From: Clostridiales bacterium
GTDB taxonomy: Bacteria > Bacillota > Clostridia > Christensenellales > Aristaeellaceae
Length of the DNA: 39,548 nt
Direction of reading: 5' to 3'
Assembly: GCA_012729115.1 (NCBI GenBank)
Contig: JAAYDR010000032.1
Location: 1-39,548 of the forward strand
Shown: piece by piece, positions 9,700 to 17,002 of the stretch
Layout: each line of letters starts with the position of its first letter
How positions within the stretch are numbered: the stretch's first letter is position 1
Translations under genes and position numbers: made by a program
The notes under the pieces: model-generated
What the model was told of the DNA's origin: nothing
The model's database searches: none
The model's input: only the letters and a program-made list of their open reading frames with translations

Positions 9700-10296
9700 C
9701 TATTTCCGGTTCTTTTTCATGGCAACGGGCATGTCGATGGCCTCGCTGGCAAACTCTCCATTTTCTTCTCCGCCGTTCTCATGATCAAACAGCTTCTGGT
9801 TCGTGTCCAGCAGAGCTTTATGCTCCTCCAGCATGCTCACAAAGCGTTTCTTGAACTCTCCGGCAGCGGACTTAAGACTTGCAAGCTCTTTCTCCAGGGT
9901 CAACTTCTCTTCCTGAGCATTGTCCGTGATTTCCCCCGCCTTCCGTTGGGCATCAGCCAGGATTTCCTCAGCACGTTTCTTGGCAGATTCAATGGCCTCG
10001 TCGCTGATCCGCTGGGCGCTTAACAGAATATTTTCCAGGGTCTCGCTGGTCTTGACGATGGGCGCGGGGACAACCTCCCGATTGACCTCCTGGGGAATGG
10101 GGCGGACTGCCTCCTGGCTGGCCTCCAAGGCTGCCTTGGTCTGCTTCAGCTCGGCCTGAAGGGCGTCAATCCTGTCCTGCATCGCGATCATTTCATCGCA
10201 AATCTGATCCAGGTAGGAATCCACATCATAGGGATCATACCCCGGCCCTTTAAACGCAAACTCTTTCTGTTCAATGTCGGAAACGGTGATTCCCAT
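9700..10296 (-). CDS. divIVA: DivIVA domain cell-division/polarity protein
   Basis: A coiled-coil scaffold that binds curved membrane at septa and poles. The 198-residue protein begins MGITVSDIEQKEFAFKGPGYDPYDVDSYLDQI, the conserved N-terminal DivIVA module with the FKxxGYDPxxVD motif. A long helical segment follows (residues about 35-65), then a Pro/Val-rich linker (about 70-90) and a second coiled coil rich in AEEI, AQRK and EEKL heptads. The ATG at 10296 follows AAAGGAG; the frame is open nine codons further without a better site. It is the last gene of the sigma-sepF-ylmH operon and is followed by the 9637-9663 terminator. The C-terminal acidic, Gly/Glu-rich tail is variable in the family. 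Confidence 0.93.
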   Translation of the reverse strand: MGITVSDIEQKEFAFKGPGYDPYDVDSYLDQICDEMIAMQDRIDALQAELKQTKAALEASQEAVRPIPQEVNREVVPAPIVKTSETLENILLSAQRISDEAIESAKKRAEEILADAQRKAGEITDNAQEEKLTLEKELASLKSAAGEFKKRFVSMLEEHKALLDTNQKLFDHENGGEENGEFASEAIDMPVAMKKNRK

Positions 10297-10340
10297 GGTG
10301 TTCGCTCCTTTCAATGTCCGCAATCCAGGGGAGAGAATGA

Positions 10341-11096
10341 TTACAATCCAATCCCAAAACGAGTCAATATGACCGGCAGTCGATCCTTGCGCGTGGGTTT
10401 ACCCACCTGGCTCAGCTGAAGCCGGCCCATTCCACGCACGGAGATGATGTCTCCCTCCTCTACCCGGGCGTCCGGGCGCAGGGTCTGAACATGGCGCAGC
10501 TTTACATGTCCCGTCTCAATCACCGCAACAGCCTTGGCTCTGGACAGGTTCAGCCCGCTGGCAACCAGCGCATCCAGACGCAGGGAGGAAACCGTGTCCC
10601 GAAAGGGGGTTCCCTGGGCAGCTTCCATTGCGGGCAATACGGCCAAAAGCTCCACTTGAAGGCTGACCCTCCCGGCCTGGGTCATGTTTGCCGCAATATG
10701 CCGGGCGATGGTCTCTGAGGCAAAGAGTACGGCTTTCTCTTTATCCACAAGAATGTCTCCCACCCACTGACGCTGAATGCCCAGCCCCAACACGCTACCC
10801 AGTATATCCCGATGACCGGGGCCGGTCTGATGGGGCCATCGCAACTTCAGCGCACGCACGGGAAAATCCTGTTCGATCATAGGGGCTACGGAGAAACCGG
10901 CTATCTGCCGCTCGGCCTCCGGGTATCCCCCAAAAAGCATGCACTCTACTGCCGCCTTGTTGGCTGCCTGCTGGGCAAGCCGCGCCTCCGGAGGGCTTAA
11001 GAACGGACTAAAGCAGCACCCAGAGGATGATTGCGTACGCCGGGCCAGCTCCAGAAACCGCTTGAGCGGTATATGCCCTTCATCTCTCCCGGGCAT
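10341..11096 (-). CDS. ylmH: YlmH-like S4-domain RNA-binding protein
   Basis: The 251-residue protein has the three-part architecture of YlmH: an N-terminal alpha/beta part (FSPFLSPPEARLAQQAA), a central part with LGSVLGLGIQRQWVGDILVDKEKAVLFA, and a C-terminal S4 RNA-binding domain starting near residue 175 (SSLRLDALVASGLNLSRAKAVAVIETGHVKLRHV). YlmH homologues bind stalled 50S-nascent chain complexes in ribosome rescue, and its genomic place is the division cluster. The ATG follows directly on the yggT stop (ATAA then ATG at 11096), so the two are translationally coupled. Family certainty is high; the rescue role is known from relatives, not shown here. Confidence 0.92.
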   Translation of the reverse strand: MPGRDEGHIPLKRFLELARRTQSSSGCCFSPFLSPPEARLAQQAANKAAVECMLFGGYPEAERQIAGFSVAPMIEQDFPVRALKLRWPHQTGPGHRDILGSVLGLGIQRQWVGDILVDKEKAVLFASETIARHIAANMTQAGRVSLQVELLAVLPAMEAAQGTPFRDTVSSLRLDALVASGLNLSRAKAVAVIETGHVKLRHVQTLRPDARVEEGDIISVRGMGRLQLSQVGKPTRKDRLPVILTRFGIGL

Positions 11097-11387
11097 TTAT
11101 ATAAGAATGTTGCGCAGCAGCTCCAGCAACCAACGGACGACGAAAATGAGCAGCCACAGGACAATGGGGGACACATCCATGCCGATGGAGACCAGTTTGG
11201 GGAAAAAGCGCTCCATTTGACGCCGGACGGGCGTCAGCAATACCTGGGCATATTTGCCCAGCAGTTGGGTGTACTTGTTTTGGGGAAGAACCAAAGACAG
11301 GATCACATAGACCACCAGCGCCCACTGAAGCAGAACCAGGGCCCAATTCAAGATGGTGAATACCAGATTCAACAGTCCGACCAGCAT
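11097..11387 (-). CDS. YggT family membrane protein
   Basis: A 96-residue protein with two hydrophobic segments (about residues 5-33 and 70-92) around the motif LLTPVRRQMERFFPKLVSIGMDVSPIVLWLLI, the signature of the YggT family (YlmG in Bacillus). Relatives are linked to osmotic stress and, in chloroplasts and cyanobacteria, to nucleoid or division placement; the molecular role is not settled. AGGAGGG precedes the ATG at 11387. It lies between sepF and ylmH in the standard division order. Confidence 0.9.
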   Translation of the reverse strand: MLVGLLNLVFTILNWALVLLQWALVVYVILSLVLPQNKYTQLLGKYAQVLLTPVRRQMERFFPKLVSIGMDVSPIVLWLLIFVVRWLLELLRNILI

Positions 11388-11432
11388 CAGTTTTCCCTCC
11401 TGCTTTTTTATCTTATGTATGTTCTATATCGA

Positions 11433-12686
11433 CTACCGATATTCCTTTTGGGGGTTGGCTGCCCCGTAGCGACCCGTTCCCTGGAAGGCAGGGGCTCCGG
11501 TATAGGAGCCGGCTGAACCTGCCATCACGCTGCCAAAGCTGTTGGTAGAACTGCGTGAAGCTTGGGCAGTGGGTGTTCCATACCCGGCGCCAGGCTGCAC
11601 AGAAGAAAACCGCTCCGTAGCTTGAGCTGGTGTTTGAGTATAGCCGCTTGTGGGATATGCCGCGCTTCTTTGAGCGCTATAATCGGTGTTATAACCGGGC
11701 CGTGCTGCATATGCTTCCGCTCCAACAGAGAACTTCTGCATGGCAGGATCAATTACCACGTGGACGGAGGGAGGAGAAATCAAGTAGAAAAACCGGGGAG
11801 ATATTTTAATGAGCTGACAGCCCAGGGTATAAGCCGCTCCTGTCAAGGTGTCTACACAACGCTGCCTTTCTGCGTCACTGGCGATAAACTCCATGTTCAG
11901 AAACACAGAGGCGTTGCTACGGATAAACTCGATGACCTTGGTGCATTCATTGCGGTTCTTCAGTAGCACCACAAACTCCACATGAGCATAGGCATTCCCA
12001 CTTGGCCCTTGCTGCATTCCCGGGAAGAGCACTACATTGCTGTCTGGCTGCCCCTGTGCCTGGGTTCTGTGTGGCTGCCGGGTTGCCATCCCCTGGGGCT
12101 GCTGGCCATATACCTGCTGACCATTCCCTCCCTGCGCATAACCACTCTGGGGTTGCTGACCATATGCCGCCTGTGCCTGCTGTACATTTCCTGTTTGAGC
12201 ATAGCCGGCCTGAGGCTGCCCGGTATATCCTCCCTGAATCTGCTGCCCATACCCTGCCTGTCCCTGTTGGGCATAACCCCCTTGGGGCTGTTGAACACTT
12301 GAGCCTTGAGATGGATGTGCGTAGTCTGCTTGCCCGTACCCCACAGCCGGCTGGACTTGCATTGGTTGACCCTTGATCTGCTCCTGACGCAGCTGCCTGA
12401 GCCGCTCTGCTTCCAATGCTGCCTGCTGCGCCTGTATCTCCCGCTGGCTGCGGTAGGGAACCCGCCTGCCCCCGCGTTCAAAAGGATCGATCACCGCCTG
12501 GTGACCTGTCTCCTCCGAATCTTCCTGGTACGGATCAGCTCTATTCTCACCCTGGGTTCCCATCTGACCATAAACCTGCTCCGCCTCGCTAGAACCATAA
12601 TAGCTGCCGGAAGAACCGGCCTCCCCGCGAATGAAGCGGTCGCTTTGATCTGCCAGCCAGCTGCCTACTTTCTGGAATACACCCAA
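11433..12686 (-). CDS. sepF: SepF cell-division protein with extended Gln/Gly/Tyr-rich regions
   Basis: SepF anchors FtsZ to the membrane and forms rings at the septum. Here the start is a TTG at 12686 with the strong site AAGGAGGTGG. Residues 1-14 (MGVFQKVGSWLADQ) are the amphipathic membrane-binding helix. The SepF core spans about 216-312 (NVVLFPG to VHVVIDP, with the MEFIASDAERQRCVDTLTGAAYTLGC fold segment). At 417 residues it is nearly three times the usual length (about 150): a linker at 112-200 is built of repeated YGQQ, GYAQ and QPQ units, and a Ser/Gly/Tyr/Thr-rich tail of about 100 residues follows the core. Both look intrinsically disordered. Short linkers are normal in SepF; this length and composition are not. 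Confidence 0.92.
   Translation of the reverse strand: MGVFQKVGSWLADQSDRFIRGEAGSSGSYYGSSEAEQVYGQMGTQGENRADPYQEDSEETGHQAVIDPFERGGRRVPYRSQREIQAQQAALEAERLRQLRQEQIKGQPMQVQPAVGYGQADYAHPSQGSSVQQPQGGYAQQGQAGYGQQIQGGYTGQPQAGYAQTGNVQQAQAAYGQQPQSGYAQGGNGQQVYGQQPQGMATRQPHRTQAQGQPDSNVVLFPGMQQGPSGNAYAHVEFVVLLKNRNECTKVIEFIRSNASVFLNMEFIASDAERQRCVDTLTGAAYTLGCQLIKISPRFFYLISPPSVHVVIDPAMQKFSVGAEAYAARPGYNTDYSAQRSAAYPTSGYTQTPAQATERFSSVQPGAGYGTPTAQASRSSTNSFGSVMAGSAGSYTGAPAFQGTGRYGAANPQKEYR
12087..12353 (-). repeat. Coding repeat tract for the Gln/Gly/Tyr-rich SepF linker
   Basis: This part of sepF (codons about 112-200) encodes degenerate units of roughly 9-12 residues, such as GGYAQQGQAGYGQQ and QAGYAQTGNVQQAQ. 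The DNA repeats are imperfect (CTG CCC ATA, TTG GGC ATA and related on the plus strand), so the tract has probably grown by slippage or duplication and then diverged. It is a protein repeat and not a CRISPR array. Confidence 0.75.
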
Positions 12687-12722
12687 TCGCGGCCACCTCC
12701 TTCTTCAAGTCGAGATAATACC

Positions 12723-13463
12723 CTAAGGCTTGAACAGCGCGGTTCCAACCCTCACCATGGTGGCACCTTCCCGCGCAGCGATCGCATAGTCGTTTGACAT
12801 GCCCATGGAAAGCTCATCCATGCGGATACCGGCAATCCCCTCCTGAGCCAGGCGATCAAACAGCGTCCGCATCTGCTTAAACCATTCAGCCAGTTGTTTC
12901 TCCTGTGCGTCCAGAGGCATCATCGCCATCAGGCCTCTGACAGATATATGCGGATAGTCTTTCATTCTTCTTAAGAAAGGTTCCACCTGGGCTATGGCAA
13001 GCCCCGCTTTTTGGGATTCTCCAGCCACATTCACCTGCACCAGAGCGGGCATCACCCGCCCCGCCATCCCGGCCCGCTTGTCTACCTCCCGGGCCAGATC
13101 CTCCCGGTCCAGGGTATGAATCAAACAGACATGATCTATTATATATTTAACTTTATTGGTTTGCAACCTTCCGATCCAGTGAATACGGAAGGATGGCGCG
13201 ATTTTTGGCAGCTTCTCCACCAACGCCTGAGCTCTGCTTTCTGCAATATCAAGCAAATCCATGGTTTCCAGCATCTGGATGACTTGGGTGGATACGGTCT
13301 TGGTAACTGCGATCAACTTGGCTGGTTGAGAATTTCCGTAACAATTTTTGGAAAGAGTATCCAAAACGTTCGACACATTCCGTCGCAGCGTCTCCTGGTC
13401 CAAATCCTTTTGCCTAAAGGCCTGCGGCTCCTCTACCTCCGGAAAAAGATCATTCGAACCCAT
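12723..13463 (-). CDS. YggS family pyridoxal-phosphate homeostasis protein
   Basis: A PLP-binding TIM-barrel protein (fold III, without known catalysis) that keeps free PLP and amino-acid pools balanced. The 246-residue product shows KLIAVTKTVSTQVIQ with the Lys that carries PLP, FRIHWIGRLQTNKVKYI, LVQVNVAGESQKAGL, and the phosphate-binding end LSMGMSNDYAIAAREGATMVRVGTALF. I take the ATG at 13463, preceded by GAGGTG. A GTG three codons upstream overlaps that site and seems less likely. It sits 12 bases after the HlyD-like gene and just before sepF, the usual ylmE position in Bacillota. Confidence 0.93.
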   Translation of the reverse strand: MGSNDLFPEVEEPQAFRQKDLDQETLRRNVSNVLDTLSKNCYGNSQPAKLIAVTKTVSTQVIQMLETMDLLDIAESRAQALVEKLPKIAPSFRIHWIGRLQTNKVKYIIDHVCLIHTLDREDLAREVDKRAGMAGRVMPALVQVNVAGESQKAGLAIAQVEPFLRRMKDYPHISVRGLMAMMPLDAQEKQLAEWFKQMRTLFDRLAQEGIAGIRMDELSMGMSNDYAIAAREGATMVRVGTALFKP

Positions 13464-13475
13464 CTTCTTCACCTC

Positions 13476-14969
13476 TTACCGAAACAGTCTTACCGTTTGT
13501 CCCTCGCTTAAAACCCCTGTCTGGATAGCAGAAATGTAAGTCATTCCACCGCTTTCCTGCACAATGTTCACGGGAACAAAAACCTGATCGGTGCCATTGA
13601 TAACTACCACGCCTTTGGCTCCGTTCTGTTCATATATCGCAGAGGAAGGCACACGCATACAATCCACATACTCCCCCAACTCTGCCTGGCAAGTACGCAT
13701 ATACAGCACAGGGGTCACATCCCCCATCACCGCCAAGCGGACCAGCAACTCACCTCCTGCCCTGGTGAAGGAAAGAACCTGTGCATTCACGACAGTGCTG
13801 GAAAACTGTTCGAGCATCAACTTGTGGGTGGAGCCCTCCACCGGATTCCAGGTGTTGTCCTTGATGAGCATCAGTACCGCATAATTGGTCTTTTTCACCA
13901 ATCGGTAGATGTTGATTCGGCCCCGAGATGAGGTAGTGCCTTCAGGCCGTTTGCCATTGATCATATCCCGAACTTCGGTGGGGGTGTATTTCTCAAAAAC
14001 CGCCGGAGTCAGGGCATGCTCGTAACCATCCGTATAAAAACTGACGATACTTTCCTGGGTGGCGGCCCATTGCTTGATCCAGCTTTCAATGCGCTGCTTT
14101 TGTGTGGTTTCGTCGTCATAGAGACGATTCAAGCGCATGTCGGAAGAAAACTTTGCCCGAATCTGGTTCTGCCGCTGGGAAATGGCCGTATCGAGGATGT
14201 TCTCCTGATTGATGAGGTTACCCCGAGCACCCTGTACCAGTTTACGCACCTCGAGCCCACGTTCCACCACCTCGCTGTCTGCACGGATCAGCTTTGGTTC
14301 GTAAGCAGTCAAGCCTTTGAGTAAGGTGCGCTGGTAGTTCTTGATCTGATCCCGATAATCCTGGAGTATCTTCATCTCCTTGCTGCTATACCCTGTGGAG
14401 AATACGTTGCAAAGCACCTCCCCCCGGTAGACCACACTGCCTTCCTCAGCCTTGTACTCAATGCTCTGCACGCCTTCATCGTCATAGGCGGTTTCATTGC
14501 GTACGATCAAGGCGTCTCCCCGATAGGTGGTACCCAAAGTGCTCATCTCGATGAACGCTGTGGTAGGTGTCGCACCGCGGGTGTTGTTCAAAATAAACCA
14601 GCCTAAAAAGCCCACCGCTCCAAGGATCGCCAGCAACTGAACAAAACGGCCAAGGCCGCGGCTATGCGATTCCTGGGCCTTGGGCTTGCGAGCCCTCTTT
14701 TGCTGGGGAGAAACCTGGATGCCTTGCATCTGCTGCACCTGCTGCATCTGCTGAAGCTGCAGCTGGTATAGCTGCAACTGCCACTGTGCCAGCATCTCCG
14801 GGGTTACCTGGGGCTGTGCAATTCCCTGAAGCTGCATCTGCTGCAAGATCTCCGGCGTGAATTGTTGCTGGGGAATGCCATACTGCTGCCATTGCAACAG
14901 CTGCTCCGGTGTATAGGGCACAAACGGCTGATTGGGCTGCATGCCGTAGCTGGGGTTTTGAGGTTGCAT
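13476..14969 (-). CDS. HlyD-like membrane protein with Gln-rich cytoplasmic N-terminus
   Basis: A 497-residue protein. Residues 1-85 are Gln/Pro/Met-rich and contain three imperfect 17-18 residue repeats (YTPEQLLQWQQYGIP, FTPEILQQMQLQGIA, VTPEMLAQWQLQLYQ). A single membrane segment follows (about 108-126, LLAILGAVGFLGWFIL). The large outer part has a HlyD-like lipoyl half-motif (YKAEEGSVVYRGEVLCNVFS), a long coiled coil (about 205-300) and beta-rich C-terminal domains. Genes of this kind accompany sepF in other Clostridia, but no exporter partner is nearby and no function is established. AAGGAG precedes the ATG at 14969. Cytoplasmic N-terminus facing a Gln-rich SepF linker suggests the two may meet at the septum; that is inference. 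Confidence 0.7.
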   Translation of the reverse strand: MQPQNPSYGMQPNQPFVPYTPEQLLQWQQYGIPQQQFTPEILQQMQLQGIAQPQVTPEMLAQWQLQLYQLQLQQMQQVQQMQGIQVSPQQKRARKPKAQESHSRGLGRFVQLLAILGAVGFLGWFILNNTRGATPTTAFIEMSTLGTTYRGDALIVRNETAYDDEGVQSIEYKAEEGSVVYRGEVLCNVFSTGYSSKEMKILQDYRDQIKNYQRTLLKGLTAYEPKLIRADSEVVERGLEVRKLVQGARGNLINQENILDTAISQRQNQIRAKFSSDMRLNRLYDDETTQKQRIESWIKQWAATQESIVSFYTDGYEHALTPAVFEKYTPTEVRDMINGKRPEGTTSSRGRINIYRLVKKTNYAVLMLIKDNTWNPVEGSTHKLMLEQFSSTVVNAQVLSFTRAGGELLVRLAVMGDVTPVLYMRTCQAELGEYVDCMRVPSSAIYEQNGAKGVVVINGTDQVFVPVNIVQESGGMTYISAIQTGVLSEGQTVRLFR

Positions 14970-15020
14970 GATCCCACTCCTTCCGTTCCATTGATGAGCA
15001 AACAGATGGCTCCGCTCAGT

Positions 15021-15755
15021 CTATGCACCGCTTTGCTCAATGGCCCTCAGGCGGCTCAAGATCCGCCGCTCCATTCTGGAAACCTGCATTTGGGAAACGC
15101 CCATGCGTTTGGCGGTTTCCCGCTGCCCCAGCTGCTCCCGGTAGCGCAAGAGCAAAAGCTTGCGCTCCGCATCATTCACTTTGCTCAAAACCCACTGCAT
15201 CCATTCGTCATCCTCCACCCGAGCAAAGCCGTTTTCCTCGCCGCCCAACAGATCGGCTAGCGCACCGTTTTCATCACTCAGGGGACTATCCAGAGATGCG
15301 ATATCGTTTTGATCCCGCAGTTGGAGCAACATCAGCAAATCGTCCGGGGACATCTGCATGGCCTGAGCCAGTTCCTTGGCCGTGGGTTCTCTGAGGTGTT
15401 CCTGGGAAAACCGATCTCTCTCCTGCTGCATGTGAAAAAGCTTCTGCCGGGCATCCCTGGGCATGCGCATGGCGCTACCCTTGTCCCGCAGATAGTTTCG
15501 TACGTCCCCCGTGATGGTAGGTATCGCATAGGTGATAAAACGATAGCCCCTGTCGGGCTCAAAACGCTCCAGGGCCTTGAGCAGGGCCATGGCTGCCACC
15601 TGTTCCAGATCTTCAATCTCCACGCCTCGTCCAACGAAACGCCGGGCAACGGCCTTCGCCATGGGCAGCAAGGTTTCAAAAAGGCGATCCCGCAGCTCCT
15701 TGCTTCGGGACGCGGTATAATGTTCAAGCATGGGAGTCAGTAATTCGTCGTTCAT
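15021..15755 (-). CDS. RNA polymerase sigma factor, SigB/SigF/SigG subfamily
   Basis: A 244-residue alternative sigma factor. Region 2 reads AVARRFVGRGVEIEDLEQVAAMALLKALERFEPDRGYRF, followed by ITYAIPTITGDVRNYLRDKG, the FxTYAxPTIxGxxRxYLRD hallmark of the SigB/F/G group. Region 3 (EPTAKELAQAMQM) and region 4 with its helix-turn-helix (LGQRETAKRMGVSQMQVSRMERRIL) complete it. GGGAGGT precedes the ATG at 15755. The upstream gene encodes an RsbW-type anti-sigma protein, 13 bases away. In spore formers sigG lies directly upstream of the yggS-sepF-divIVA cluster, so this may be its positional counterpart, but sigE and spoIIGA are absent and I cannot decide between SigG, SigF and a SigB-like stress factor. 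Confidence 0.9.
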   Translation of the reverse strand: MNDELLTPMLEHYTASRSKELRDRLFETLLPMAKAVARRFVGRGVEIEDLEQVAAMALLKALERFEPDRGYRFITYAIPTITGDVRNYLRDKGSAMRMPRDARQKLFHMQQERDRFSQEHLREPTAKELAQAMQMSPDDLLMLLQLRDQNDIASLDSPLSDENGALADLLGGEENGFARVEDDEWMQWVLSKVNDAERKLLLLRYREQLGQRETAKRMGVSQMQVSRMERRILSRLRAIEQSGA

Positions 15756-15768
15756 CGCGACCTCCCGC

Positions 15769-16158
15769 TCACACGGGCATCGAAAGCTCGATGCAGCAAA
15801 CCCCATCCTTGTCGCAATGGAGTTCAACGTCTGGCAACAGGCTTTCCAAAATGCAGCGGGTAATCTCCATATCCTGCAGTTCCTCCCGGGTGGGCTCATC
15901 CCCCCGGACGGCGCAGAAGCGGCAATGCAGCCTGTTCTCCCGCAATTGGGCAGAGATTGTGATCTCCCTCAGGGATACGGCCTGATGCAGCAGGCAGTCG
16001 CAACACTCGTTGGTGACAGTACGCAGATCATCCAGAAGATCCACATCCAATCCCACCAACAGGCCAAAGCCGTTGAGTGCCAAGCGCGCCACCAAGGCGT
16101 ACTCCATGTCCGCAGGCAGAGTCAGCTGGATGGACTTTGGGGTCTGTTGCTTGTCCAT
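15769..16158 (-). CDS. RsbW/SpoIIAB-type anti-sigma protein, degenerate ATPase site
   Basis: By position and fold this should hold the sigma factor inactive. The 129-residue product begins SIQLTLPADMEYALVARLALNGFG, as in HATPase-type anti-sigma factors, and has an N-box helix LRTVTNECCDCLLHQA. In that box the Asn that binds Mg-ATP in SpoIIAB and RsbW aligns with Cys, and the DxGxG and Gly-rich lid motifs of the family are missing from the short following part. Nine Cys residues occur (ECCDC, CRFC, C, C, CC), many for a cytoplasmic protein this size. So it is probably not an active kinase and may sense a redox or metal signal; that is inference. AGGAGG stands 11 bases before the ATG at 16158. 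No SpoIIAA-like antagonist gene is adjacent. Confidence 0.72.
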   Translation of the reverse strand: MDKQQTPKSIQLTLPADMEYALVARLALNGFGLLVGLDVDLLDDLRTVTNECCDCLLHQAVSLREITISAQLRENRLHCRFCAVRGDEPTREELQDMEITRCILESLLPDVELHCDKDGVCCIELSMPV

Positions 16159-16231
16159 AGTAAGGAAAGCCTCCTTTTGGAAATCCGTCATCCAAGGCCT
16201 TCCCCGCAAGGGGACACCGGGAAGGTATATT

Positions 16232-17002
16232 TCATCGTATCATATCCAGACATACTTTTGCAAGCAACAACGCCAAAACCGCCAGCATCATCCCCCGCAC
16301 CAGGCCCGCTCCACGACGGATGGTCAGCCGGCTTCCCATAAAGGCTCCCAGCATGGCGCAGGCTCCTGCAGGTAAACCCAGCAGAACCATCACATCCCCG
16401 GTAATCAGCAGACTTCCCAGGGCTGCCAGGTTGCTGGCCAGGTTTACCACTTTGGCCGTACCACTGGCCATCACCGCCTCGATGCCAAAGAGCCGCATGA
16501 ACAGCAGGATCAAAAAGGTGCCGGTTCCCGGCCCCACCAGCCCATCATAGAATCCTACTGCACACCCGATCAGAAGGGACAGCAGCCGGACCTGTCCAGG
16601 AGACAGTGCCGGGGCCTTGGGCATCTTCCCGTTTCCCCGCAGGGTAAAAAACGCGGCCACAGGAATACAGCCCAGCACGAGGTAACGGACCACCGTCTGG
16701 GGAAGCTGCCGCATAAGCAAAGCGCCCAGAGCGCTGCACAAGAATGCCCCCACCGCCCCCGGCCATGCGATGGCTCCGTTGACCCGCCCGCAGCGCCCGT
16801 AATGACAAGCCGCCAAACTTGTACCCATGGCAGCAGCGAGCTTGTTTGTACCGGAGGCCAGGGCGGGGGGCAATCCAGCCATGTAGTAGGCAGGTAGGGA
16901 AATCAACCCGCCTCCACCGGCAATGGAGTCCACAAAGCCCGCCAGCAGCACCAGCGGGCATACGATCAGCAGCATGTGAGGGGTGGGTATCAAAGGAATC
17001 AC
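16232..17002 (-). CDS. TSUP (TauE/SafE) family sulfite/anion permease
   Basis: A 256-residue membrane protein with seven to eight hydrophobic segments. The entry motif GFVDSIAGGGGLISLPAYYMAGLPPALASGTNKLAA and its second-half echo GFYDGLVGPGTGTFLILLFMRLFGIEAVMASGTAKVVNLASN are the duplicated TSUP signature. Members carry sulfite, sulfoacetate or other organosulfur anions; the substrate here cannot be told. The start is a GTG at 17002 that overlaps the stop of the upstream membrane-protein gene (GTGA), so the two are translationally coupled. Confidence 0.88.
   Translation of the reverse strand: MIPLIPTPHMLLIVCPLVLLAGFVDSIAGGGGLISLPAYYMAGLPPALASGTNKLAAAMGTSLAACHYGRCGRVNGAIAWPGAVGAFLCSALGALLMRQLPQTVVRYLVLGCIPVAAFFTLRGNGKMPKAPALSPGQVRLLSLLIGCAVGFYDGLVGPGTGTFLILLFMRLFGIEAVMASGTAKVVNLASNLAALGSLLITGDVMVLLGLPAGACAMLGAFMGSRLTIRRGAGLVRGMMLAVLALLLAKVCLDMIR

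Noticed and set aside
12087-12353. CRISPR-like repeat array
   Set aside because: The repeats are imperfect, in frame, and lie within the coding sequence of sepF; there are no unique spacers of constant length.
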